From contig NZ_KB893199.1 of NCBI RefSeq assembly GCF_000374025.1, positions 1-63,147 on the forward strand: 63,147 bases of DNA, read 5' to 3'. Origin of the DNA: Spirosoma panaciterrae DSM 21099 (GTDB lineage: Bacteria > Bacteroidota > Bacteroidia > Cytophagales > Spirosomataceae). The notes under the pieces were generated by a model. It had not been told where the DNA came from and ran no database searches. It saw nothing but the letters and a program-made list of their open reading frames with translations. A program made the position numbers and the translations under genes. Each line of letters starts with the position of its first letter. The stretch's first letter is position 1. Shown piece by piece: positions 49,725 through 57,918 of this stretch.

Positions 49725-50698
49725 TAATCTCTTGCCTTAATGATAAAGGTAATGGTTCCGGTCGAGGTGGGGGGCGTAGAGCCTCCCTTGGGCCGTAACC
49801 GGAGCCGTTGAACGGCTTTCCGATACTGCTCGGCTACCGATGGGCTTACGGTCGATTGCTGTTGCTGCACCCGGATGATTTCGCCATCACCATCGACGGT
49901 AATTTTGAATACGATCTTTCCGGTTTCGTCCGAATCGTCGTTGACTGCCGGCCGACTGGCCATCGCCCATCCGGATACATCGAAAGCCACGCCGGTTGCT
50001 GCTCCACCTGGAGTGCCGTAAAATTCTTTGGCGTTGATCTTTCCGTTTGGATTCCCCTTATCCCCTACACCGCTGGCGTCGTCACCATTGTTGTTACCGC
50101 CCGTTCCGGCTGCTTTACCAACCGTACCGTTCGACCCACCACCATTCGATCCACCGCCACCGGACGATTTTTTAAACAGCGCATCCGTATTGATGGTCTC
50201 TACTTTTTTTGCGGGAGCTGGTGGAACCGGCCGTTCTACCGGGGCCGTATTCTTCGGACTTTCCACTCGTTTGGGTTCGGGCCGCTCTGGGGTCGTAACC
50301 GGACTTTCGGCTTTACTGACAATTAGGGGTTTCTCTGTAGCGGTCTTTGCCGGTTTAGCCTCCTCCACCTTAGGACTTGGGGTAGCCTTTACTTTTTCAA
50401 TAGGCGGGGTTGGATTGATTTTAGGCGGTCCGACGGTTCGGTTCGGGCGTTTCTCGGCCGGCTTCACATCCTCCTCCCTCGGCGAATCCGACGCTTTATT
50501 GTAGGTTTGAATCCGCCCGCTGCCCCGCGCATCGGTACCAAAATTCACTTCCACGAACTGAATGGGGGGCGGGTTCGGGATGGTCTGCGTAAGCTTCACC
50601 AGCAGGAGCAGGATGATCAGCAGGACGTTGATCACAACGGCTCCGGCTAGGGATTTGACCCGAATTTCGTCTTCGTTTTCGAATGTAATGCGGTTCAT
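49724..50698 (-). CDS. TonB-family energy-transducer-like protein
   Basis: 324 aa. One membrane helix near residues 18-38 (SLAGAVVINVLLIILLLLVK), a long Pro/Lys/Glu-rich periplasmic linker (PVTTPERPEPKRVESPKNTA), a glycine-rich part (SSGGGGSNGGGSNGTVG) and a C-terminal TonB-like domain (TGKIVFKITVDGDGEIIRVQ, YRKAVQRLRLRPKGGSTPPT). It may carry energy from ExbB/ExbD to an outer-membrane receptor or form part of a Tol-like system. ExbB/D are not in the window. Confidence 0.85.
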   Translation of the reverse strand: MNRITFENEDEIRVKSLAGAVVINVLLIILLLLVKLTQTIPNPPPIQFVEVNFGTDARGSGRIQTYNKASDSPREEDVKPAEKRPNRTVGPPKINPTPPIEKVKATPSPKVEEAKPAKTATEKPLIVSKAESPVTTPERPEPKRVESPKNTAPVERPVPPAPAKKVETINTDALFKKSSGGGGSNGGGSNGTVGKAAGTGGNNNGDDASGVGDKGNPNGKINAKEFYGTPGGAATGVAFDVSGWAMASRPAVNDDSDETGKIVFKITVDGDGEIIRVQQQQSTVSPSVAEQYRKAVQRLRLRPKGGSTPPTSTGTITFIIKARD

Positions 50699-50878
50699 GG
50701 CTAACTTGTTGGGCTAATTCGGGATCTGATCGGTTCAGATGCGTTACAACCTCATGTGTGGGTTTATAACGCAGAAACCAAGCACATCGTTTATGCAAGA
50801 TGAATCTGTAGGTTGTAAACAGAACAAAGTAACATAAATTCTCCGATACAAAGCCCGTCAGGACATCTGCTTTCCATG

Positions 50879-50886
50879 TATGTTTG
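50879..50886 (+). promoter_or_regulatory. menD -7 box
   Basis: TATGTTTG (TAnnTTTG), 65 nt before the menD ATG. No clear -33 TTG is seen. Confidence 0.5.
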
Positions 50887-50950
50887 TAATTCGGGGGGAT
50901 AAACCCTCATTTTGTGTCGACAGTCCATTTCTGTAAATCATTCGTGTACC

Positions 50951-52696
50951 ATGCCCGTCCTTCAACCCATCGTCAACATCGCTGAACTGCTCCATCAAAA
51001 AGGGATTTCCGATGTTGTCGTTTCGCCGGGCTCCCGTTCCGCTCCGTTAACCCTGGCCGTTGCCCGGCACCCCCAGTTGCAGGTTCGGGTCATGGCCGAC
51101 GAACGTTCGGCGGGATTCGTCGCTCTGGGGATTGCCCAGCAGACTCGTAATCCGGTAGCCGTGATCTGTACCTCAGGCAGTGCCGTCTATAACCTCGCCC
51201 CCGCCGTCGCCGAAGCGTTTTTTCAACAGGTCCCCCTCCTGCTCCTTACGGCCGACCGGCCACACGAATGGCTGCATCAGCAGGATGGTCAAACGATCGA
51301 TCAGATCGGGATTTTCGGCAATCAGGTAAAACGAAGCTATGACCTTCCCGCCGATTATACTCATTCGGATGCCCGCTGGGCCATTGAACGATCGCTCAAC
51401 GAAGCCATCACCCTCTGCCGGCTGGAACCGGCCGGGCCGGTTCATATCAATGTCCCGCTGCGGGAACCCTTTTACCCAAAAGCGGACGAATCATTCACCT
51501 TTGAGCGGGTACGGCGTATTGAGACGTTACCAGCCACACCCACCCTGGCCCCCGACACCTGGCATCGGTTACAGCAAGAGTGGGAACAAAGTAGCCGAAT
51601 TTTGATAGCGGTGGGCCAATTCCCCTACACGCCCGCTTTAGGGTCGATTCTGAATCGGATTACTGACGAATGGGGAATACCCGTAGTTGGCGAGATCATC
51701 AGCAACCTGCACGCCAACGGTGCTTTCATCACCCATACCGATACGATGATGGCGAGTCTGGATGAGCAGCAGGCCAATGCACTCCGTCCGGATCTGCTCA
51801 TTACCCTCGGCGGTTCGTTTCTGACCCGAAACCTGAAAACCTTTTTTCGAACCTATCCTGCTCACAGACACTGGCATATTCAACTGACAATTGATCGGAT
51901 TACCGATGCCTTTCAGAGCCTGACAACCCTTATTCCCAGTGACCCAATAGCTTTTCTGGAAAAATTATTCGCGGATCTTGATTACCAGCGGTTCTTACAG
52001 GGGGATGATGATGACGACGAGCGGCCGTTTTTAAACCAATGGCAGGCACACGACCGACAGGCTGCCAGATACGTACAACACATGCTGGCTCAACCCGATC
52101 AACCCCTAACCGACTGGTCGGCCGTGCAAACCGTGCTGGAGCAACTCCCCCGGAATTCAGGCCTCCACCTGGCCAATAGCATGCCTGTACGCTATGCCAA
52201 TCTTTGTGGTCTGACCGAACAACAGGCCATCCAGGTATCGGCCAACCGGGGCGTAAGCGGCATTGACGGGTGCCTGAGTACGGCCTTAGGGGCTGCTCTC
52301 AAAACTGACCAGATCGTTACCCTGCTCATTGGCGATGTTGCCTTTTTTTACGACCGAAACGCCCTCTGGTCGGCCACTATTCCCACCAACCTGCGGATTA
52401 TCCTTCTTAATAATGACAGCGGGCACATCTTTCGCATTATCGACGGTCCCAGCCGACAACCCGAGCTGGAAACGTATTTCGAGACGCCCCATGGATACAC
52501 GGCCCGGAATACGGCTGCCGACGCTGGACTCCTTTACGAACAGGTCGATACCCGGGAACGGTTAGCATCGCTCCTACCCGATTTTTTCAGCATGGGTCAT
52601 CAGGCAAAACTGCTGGAAATTGCAACGGATAAGCAGGCCAATCAGGCGCAGTTCATAACGTACAAGAATCAGCTTGCCAGTAAACTAAAACTGTAG
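50951..52696 (+). CDS. menD: MenD, SEPHCHC synthase of menaquinone synthesis
   Basis: 581 aa from ATG 50951 (MPVLQPIVNIAELLHQKGIS). ThDP enzyme that joins 2-oxoglutarate and isochorismate. Conserved pieces are present: VVVSPGSRSAPLTLAV, VICTSGSAVYNLAPAVAEAF and, in the ThDP site, SANRGVSGIDGCLSTALGAA and LLIGDVAFFYDRNALWS. The organism therefore uses the classical menaquinone route. The next gene follows after 43 nt. Confidence 0.96.
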   Translation: MPVLQPIVNIAELLHQKGISDVVVSPGSRSAPLTLAVARHPQLQVRVMADERSAGFVALGIAQQTRNPVAVICTSGSAVYNLAPAVAEAFFQQVPLLLLTADRPHEWLHQQDGQTIDQIGIFGNQVKRSYDLPADYTHSDARWAIERSLNEAITLCRLEPAGPVHINVPLREPFYPKADESFTFERVRRIETLPATPTLAPDTWHRLQQEWEQSSRILIAVGQFPYTPALGSILNRITDEWGIPVVGEIISNLHANGAFITHTDTMMASLDEQQANALRPDLLITLGGSFLTRNLKTFFRTYPAHRHWHIQLTIDRITDAFQSLTTLIPSDPIAFLEKLFADLDYQRFLQGDDDDDERPFLNQWQAHDRQAARYVQHMLAQPDQPLTDWSAVQTVLEQLPRNSGLHLANSMPVRYANLCGLTEQQAIQVSANRGVSGIDGCLSTALGAALKTDQIVTLLIGDVAFFYDRNALWSATIPTNLRIILLNNDSGHIFRIIDGPSRQPELETYFETPHGYTARNTAADAGLLYEQVDTRERLASLLPDFFSMGHQAKLLEIATDKQANQAQFITYKNQLASKLKL

Positions 52697-52739
52697 TTAT
52701 AGTTAAAATATAAATTCCCCTCTTCGAAAGTTTGTTATC

Positions 52740-53267
52740 ATGTACATCCCTCAAGACCGTCGGTATCCCATCGGCCCATTCAATCCGCAAGACCACTACT
52801 CCTCTGATGACCTGAACACGATTCTGGCGCGCATAGACGACAGTCCTGCCCAATATAGGGCCCTTGCCGCTACCCTCAGCCCCGACGACCTATCCAAAAC
52901 GTATCGGGAAGGAAGCTGGACCGTACAGCAATTGATCCATCACGTAGCCGATATTCAATGCCTGCATTTTTTTCGGATGAAAAAGGCGTTGACCGAATCG
53001 GACTATACAACCGTAACCCTGATCGATATGGATGCCTGGGTAAACACCCCGGACGCCACCACAGCCCCCATCGACGATTCGATACGGTTGCTCGAAGGTA
53101 TCACTCCGCGCTATGTACGGCTGGGTCAATCGTTGACGGATGCACAACGGGCTATTCAGTATTACCATCCAATCCGTCAGTATTGGGTGAATCAGGCCCA
53201 GGCACTCGCCATGTCGGCCTGGCACCTTGAGCATCACCTCGCTCATATCCGGCTGGCGCTGGATTAA
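52740..53267 (+). CDS. DinB/YfiT-type metal-dependent protein
   Basis: 175 aa. DinB four-helix fold with the metal-binding histidines in QQLIHHVADIQ and AWHLEHHLAHI. The start (YIPQDRRYPIGPFNPQDHYS) is typical of YfiT-type proteins, bacillithiol or related thiol transferases. It may handle thiol conjugates; the substrate is not determined. Possibly co-transcribed with menD. Confidence 0.88.
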   Translation: MYIPQDRRYPIGPFNPQDHYSSDDLNTILARIDDSPAQYRALAATLSPDDLSKTYREGSWTVQQLIHHVADIQCLHFFRMKKALTESDYTTVTLIDMDAWVNTPDATTAPIDDSIRLLEGITPRYVRLGQSLTDAQRAIQYYHPIRQYWVNQAQALAMSAWHLEHHLAHIRLALD

Positions 53268-53441
53268 CGGCCTATACAACTGGAGCGATCAGCACCGCCC
53301 CGCCCTGGCAGGATGATGAACCTGACTTGGTCAGTGACCACGGCTTAACCAAATGATTTTGACCCGCATCCAAACGTAGTAGGCGCTTTACGTAGGCACT
53401 AAATACAACTGGTAATTTTAACCGCAACGGAAAAAGCTAGT

Positions 53442-54926
53442 TCATGGAGTCCGACTGATACCTAATTTCTTCATTTTCGATTCGAGCGTTGTAGGAATCA
53501 CATCCAGAATGGCCGCTGCTCCATTTTTGCCACTTACTTTCCAACGGGTCATTTCCAGAATCGACAGGATATGCATCCGTTCGCATTCTTCCAGGGTCAC
53601 AGGACCTATTTTCTTGTCGAGCGTGGTCCGGCGCGTGAGCCAGTCACCTAGTTCGAGTTTGCGGCCCGACGAAATAATGAGCGACCGCTCAACGATGTTT
53701 TCCAGCTCGCGAATGTTGCCCGGCCAGTTATACGACATCAGGGCATCGATCACATCCTGACTGATGATGTCAATTCGGCGACCAATACCAGGGCCGTGTT
53801 TGGCGCAGAAATGCTGCACCAGCAGGGGAATATCTTCTTTTCGGTCGCGTAGAGGCAAGCTCTGGATCGGAAATACGTTCAGTCGGTAAAACAAGTCCTC
53901 CCGAAAGCGCCCTTCCAGGATTTCTTTTTCCAGGTCCCGGTTGGTAGCGGCAATAACCCGAACATTTACTTTCAGCGTTTTGCTGCCCCCCACCCGTTCA
54001 AACTCACCTTCCTGCAATACCCGGAGCAGCTTTGCCTGAAGTTCGATGGGCATTTCGCCAATCTCGTCCAGAAAAATAGTACCGCCATCGGCCAGCTCGA
54101 ACCGACCAATCTTCTGACCCGTTGCGCCCGTAAATGCCCCTTTCTCGTGCCCAAACAACTCACTTTCGATCAGGGTAGCGGGCAGCACAGCGCAATTGAT
54201 CTTGACCAGCGACCGATTCCGCCTACCGCTCAGGTTGTGTACGGCACGGGCCAGTAACTCCTTGCCCGTTCCCGACTCGCCCAGAATCAGCACAGATGTG
54301 TTGGTCGGGGCTACCTGCTCCACCTGTCGCAGCACTTTCCGAAATGGTTTGCACTGGGTAACAATTTCCTCAAAATTACTGCTCGATTTAATCTCTTCCC
54401 GCAGGTAGGTATTCTCAGCCTGAAGTTGATTCGTAAGCTGTTCTACTTCGGCCAGAGCTTTGGACAGGGCTTCGGTTCGTTCGGCCACACGTTGCTCAAG
54501 GCGTTGGTTCGCTTCCAGCAACTCCAGGCGCAACCGGCGAATACTCAGGTGCGTATGAATGCGCGAAAGAACCTCCTGAAGCTGGAAAGGCTTGGTAATG
54601 TAGTCGACAGCGCCCATATTGAAGCCATTGACCTTGTCGATAGTTTCGGACAGGGCCGTCATGAATATGACAGGTACATCGCGGGTTTGGGGGTCAAACT
54701 TTAACCGTCGGCAGGTTTCAAACCCATCCATACCGGGCATCATCACATCCAGCAGGACAAGATCAGGCTGGGCATAGCGTATCTGTTCGATAGCACTTTT
54801 ACCATCCCGTTCTACCAGTACTTTATACCCATGGCTGCTCAGGGTTTCGAAAAGGATACTAATGTTGTTGGGTGTATCGTCAACAATCAGAATATTGGCA
54901 GGTATACGGTCAGACTCATTTATCAT
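53442..54926 (-). CDS. sigma-54-dependent response regulator (NtrC type)
   Basis: 494 aa from ATG 54926 (MINESDRIPANILIVDD). Receiver domain with phosphoacceptor D60 (PDLVLLDVMMPGMDGFETCR) and VDYITKPFQ. Coiled coil about residues 130-185. The AAA+ domain has GESGTGKELLARAVHN, the GAFTGA loop (HEKGAFTGATGQ) that contacts sigma-54, and IFLDEIGEMP. The end is a Fis-type HTH (TRWKVSGKNGAAAILDVIPT). It activates sigma-54 promoters when phosphorylated. Its start overlaps the sensor stop by 11 nt. Confidence 0.96.
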   Translation of the reverse strand: MINESDRIPANILIVDDTPNNISILFETLSSHGYKVLVERDGKSAIEQIRYAQPDLVLLDVMMPGMDGFETCRRLKFDPQTRDVPVIFMTALSETIDKVNGFNMGAVDYITKPFQLQEVLSRIHTHLSIRRLRLELLEANQRLEQRVAERTEALSKALAEVEQLTNQLQAENTYLREEIKSSSNFEEIVTQCKPFRKVLRQVEQVAPTNTSVLILGESGTGKELLARAVHNLSGRRNRSLVKINCAVLPATLIESELFGHEKGAFTGATGQKIGRFELADGGTIFLDEIGEMPIELQAKLLRVLQEGEFERVGGSKTLKVNVRVIAATNRDLEKEILEGRFREDLFYRLNVFPIQSLPLRDRKEDIPLLVQHFCAKHGPGIGRRIDIISQDVIDALMSYNWPGNIRELENIVERSLIISSGRKLELGDWLTRRTTLDKKIGPVTLEECERMHILSILEMTRWKVSGKNGAAAILDVIPTTLESKMKKLGISRTP

Positions 54927-57873
54927 CGGTTTCCAGGCAAGTTTTAAGGTACAGTCGGATTTGCTTTGTGTCAAATACATTAGCCATGGCTCGAACTTTT
55001 CGGGCAAACGGGGCATACGCCGGATCAAGGTCTTCGATCAGCCGGAGTTGGGTCATAATTCCCTGAATATCGCCCGTCATGGCCAGACTGTGCAGTGTTT
55101 GTAAATAAGCACCGGGCGGTAACAGGCAGGGTTCATCGAGCTTACTCTTACCTACTAGATCAAGCGAAGATGGCTCAGTACTATTGTTCCATGTTGCATT
55201 CTCCAGCCCTTCGACGTGGGTAATCGTCAAGAGTTTATTGATCAGGGTCAGCAGATTTGCGCCACTTTCCTGAATCACCCGAACGCCTTTTTGCTGGCTT
55301 TCATTCAGAGATGTGTCCTGTTGCAGCAGTTGCGCAAAACCCAGAATTCCGTTGAGCGGTGTGCGAAGTTCGTGGCTCATATTGGCCAGAAATTCGCTTT
55401 TGGCCCGACTGGCCGTTTCGGCGGTTTCTTTGGCAGCCCTCAAATCAACGGCCTGACGTTCAAGGGCTTCGTTTTGCTGGACCACCTGAACCGTTCGGGC
55501 CTGTACCAATAGTTCGAGTTTTGTTTTTTCGTTGGCCAGGTGGCGCGTGTAGAACCGAATAATCCCGATAATACTCAGGGCAGCAGTAAAGATATAGATC
55601 AGATAAGCCAGTTTCGTCTGATACCAGGGAGGCAACACCACAAACACATAGGCGCTTTCCCGACTGAATTGCCCATAGGGATTCCGTGCCCGTACGAAAA
55701 ACGTGTACATGCCAGCTGGTAAGTTGGTGTATTCTTTTTTTGTTTCTTTTGTCCATTTCGACCAGTTTGTATCGTCCATCATCAGGCCATGCCCCATCAA
55801 CCGATACTGATAGTCATTACCCCCTTCCCCTACGTAACTACCGGCAGCAAACTGAAAGGCGATAGCCCGGTCGGTATAGATGAGTTGAATGCCGGATTTT
55901 GGAGTTACTAAGGGCAAAAGGGAGTCGGACTGCGTAAGGCGGATACTTCGTAAAATGGTTCCAAACGTTGTTGAGGGTTGTTTGTGGTCGCCCTTGTAAC
56001 GGTATAAAGCCTCGTCGTTGCCGATCCAGACCGTACCATTCGCTTCGGGTAAAATGGCAAATCCACTTCGCTGAATCGGCAACAGACTCAAACTGTCGTA
56101 GGCAAACGCTCCATTGCCCCGATGCCGCAAAACGCCCAGTGGATTGGCAAACCAGAAGGTACGCTGCCGGTCCTGCGCCAAAATGGGTGATCCGGCTTTG
56201 GGACTGCGAAAGAGCGGAGCAAACCGGGCATCTTCGTCGAACCGGTCGGCACGGGCCGAATAGCGATAGATCCGGTTTTTGGTCGTAAAAAAAAGCCCAT
56301 CCGGCGTTGAGATGACGTAATTCCAGACGAGCAGATCTAATCCTTTCGCTCGTCCATAATGCCGAATAGGTGCATTTAACCGAATACCGTCCGACAGATC
56401 GACGTAAAAAAAGCCCTGAAGGTGCGTACCAATCCAGAGATTGCCTTTCTCATCGGGAACAATAGACCAGCATTCGCCCGAAATGCCTTGCAGCTTGCCT
56501 ACCCATTTCCAGATGCCGCGTTGATAGCGTAAGACATTGACCCCATCGAACATGGCCGCAAACACAACCGTTGTATCGACCTTTGACCGCGTCAGAGCAT
56601 AGGCCATCCCCCCCGGAATAGCCACCGTTTGCTGCAAAATTCCATCCCGAACCAGCAATACCGCATCCATTGATCCGACCAGCAAATCCTGCCGAAACGA
56701 GAGCATATCCCAGCAGGGCGATTCTGAGCCACGTATGTTCCGAAACAAGCCGGTTTGTTTATCCAGATACGCCAGCCCCGAATTGGTGCCCACATAGAGT
56801 TGCTGCTGGTGTCGATAGATATCCCAGACTGTAGCCCGGATGTTCTGATTCTCGCCAAAGCGGGAGATGGGATTATTGATTTCCAGTTTGTCGATTCCAT
56901 TGGCCAGCCCGGCCCAAAGCGTTTGCTGATGGTCAATAAACAGGCTATGAACCCGATTTTTTGTCAGCCCCATTTGCTCATCGATACGCTGGACGAGTCG
57001 CCCGCTGGCGTCCAGAATTCGGATACCTCCCCGCAGGCTGGCAATGGCGTAGTGGAAGGTTCCGGTGACCGAATCGGTCACCGCAATAGCCTGAGAAATA
57101 TCACTTTGCCGAAGCCAGTTAGCCTCTGCCGTACTCAATTGCGTAATTGATGTAGGAACGGGGTATTTATGCAAAAACGAAGCGTCGTAAATCCAAAGTC
57201 CGTGTTGCTGGGTTACCAGAAGTAATTTCTGGTGTTGGTAGGGCAGAATAGCTTGAATCGGCCTGGTCGCCAGCGATGCTCCACCAGGTACGAGCGTACA
57301 TAGTCCAGTGGCGTCCAGTTGCACCAGGCCAATACCCTCATCCTGAACCAGCAGCGTTCGTTGGGCATAATGCGCCAGCCTGAACTGCCGTTTGGGATAC
57401 CATACCCGCATCGGTTGGTGCGGTCGATACCGGATAATTTTCTCGAACGTGCAGAAATAGACCCCGTCGGGTGTGCAATACAATCGCCATACAGGGGCTA
57501 CGTGTCGATCCAAAGTGGGGAGAAGACTCGCTAACGATACATACTGCATTCGACCGGTTGGAGTAGCTTTCAGATAGCCGAAATCCGATTGAGTCCCTAC
57601 GTAAACTGTACCCTTCTGGTCGACATCCAACGACCTGACCGTCAGTCCCGGCACCTCAATAAGTTGCCAGGATGCTCCATCGTATTCGAGCAGCCCATTG
57701 TAATTGCTAACGTAAAGAATACCCCGCTTATCCTGAACGATGGCTCGGTTTTCGGGGTGTGTCTGATAGTCTTTAGGACTAAAATGCGCCATCAATGGGC
57801 TACCCATTTCCTGTCCGATGGCAGGCAGACTCATTAGCAAGCCGACGACATAAGGCAGCAATTTACAGTTCAT
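54916..57873 (-). CDS. propeller-type sensor with HisKA but without HATPase domain
   Basis: 985 aa. Signal peptide (MNCKLLPYVVGLLMSLPAIG), two-component regulator propeller repeats to about residue 630 (e.g. KGTVYVGTQSDFGYLKATP), a Y_Y_Y domain (about 670-735: YQYRLMGHG, YTFFVRARNPYGQFSRES), one membrane helix (YLIYIFTAALSIIGIIRF) and a coiled coil. HisKA is present with H834 (MSHELRTPLNGILGFAQLLQ). The ATP-binding N, G1 and G2 boxes are absent; about 35 residues later comes a C-terminal segment similar to that of the 57919 kinase. It can hold a phosphate but cannot make it from ATP. Confidence 0.92.
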   Translation of the reverse strand: MNCKLLPYVVGLLMSLPAIGQEMGSPLMAHFSPKDYQTHPENRAIVQDKRGILYVSNYNGLLEYDGASWQLIEVPGLTVRSLDVDQKGTVYVGTQSDFGYLKATPTGRMQYVSLASLLPTLDRHVAPVWRLYCTPDGVYFCTFEKIIRYRPHQPMRVWYPKRQFRLAHYAQRTLLVQDEGIGLVQLDATGLCTLVPGGASLATRPIQAILPYQHQKLLLVTQQHGLWIYDASFLHKYPVPTSITQLSTAEANWLRQSDISQAIAVTDSVTGTFHYAIASLRGGIRILDASGRLVQRIDEQMGLTKNRVHSLFIDHQQTLWAGLANGIDKLEINNPISRFGENQNIRATVWDIYRHQQQLYVGTNSGLAYLDKQTGLFRNIRGSESPCWDMLSFRQDLLVGSMDAVLLVRDGILQQTVAIPGGMAYALTRSKVDTTVVFAAMFDGVNVLRYQRGIWKWVGKLQGISGECWSIVPDEKGNLWIGTHLQGFFYVDLSDGIRLNAPIRHYGRAKGLDLLVWNYVISTPDGLFFTTKNRIYRYSARADRFDEDARFAPLFRSPKAGSPILAQDRQRTFWFANPLGVLRHRGNGAFAYDSLSLLPIQRSGFAILPEANGTVWIGNDEALYRYKGDHKQPSTTFGTILRSIRLTQSDSLLPLVTPKSGIQLIYTDRAIAFQFAAGSYVGEGGNDYQYRLMGHGLMMDDTNWSKWTKETKKEYTNLPAGMYTFFVRARNPYGQFSRESAYVFVVLPPWYQTKLAYLIYIFTAALSIIGIIRFYTRHLANEKTKLELLVQARTVQVVQQNEALERQAVDLRAAKETAETASRAKSEFLANMSHELRTPLNGILGFAQLLQQDTSLNESQQKGVRVIQESGANLLTLINKLLTITHVEGLENATWNNSTEPSSLDLVGKSKLDEPCLLPPGAYLQTLHSLAMTGDIQGIMTQLRLIEDLDPAYAPFARKVRAMANVFDTKQIRLYLKTCLETDDK

Positions 57874-57918
57874 GGCTTAACGATTGAGTAGGTGATGTCA
57901 GGAAGAAGAGGAAGGTAG

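Noticed and set aside
50496..50798. 100-codon minus ORF
   Set aside because: It overlaps the start of the TonB-like gene in another frame and has no protein-like features.
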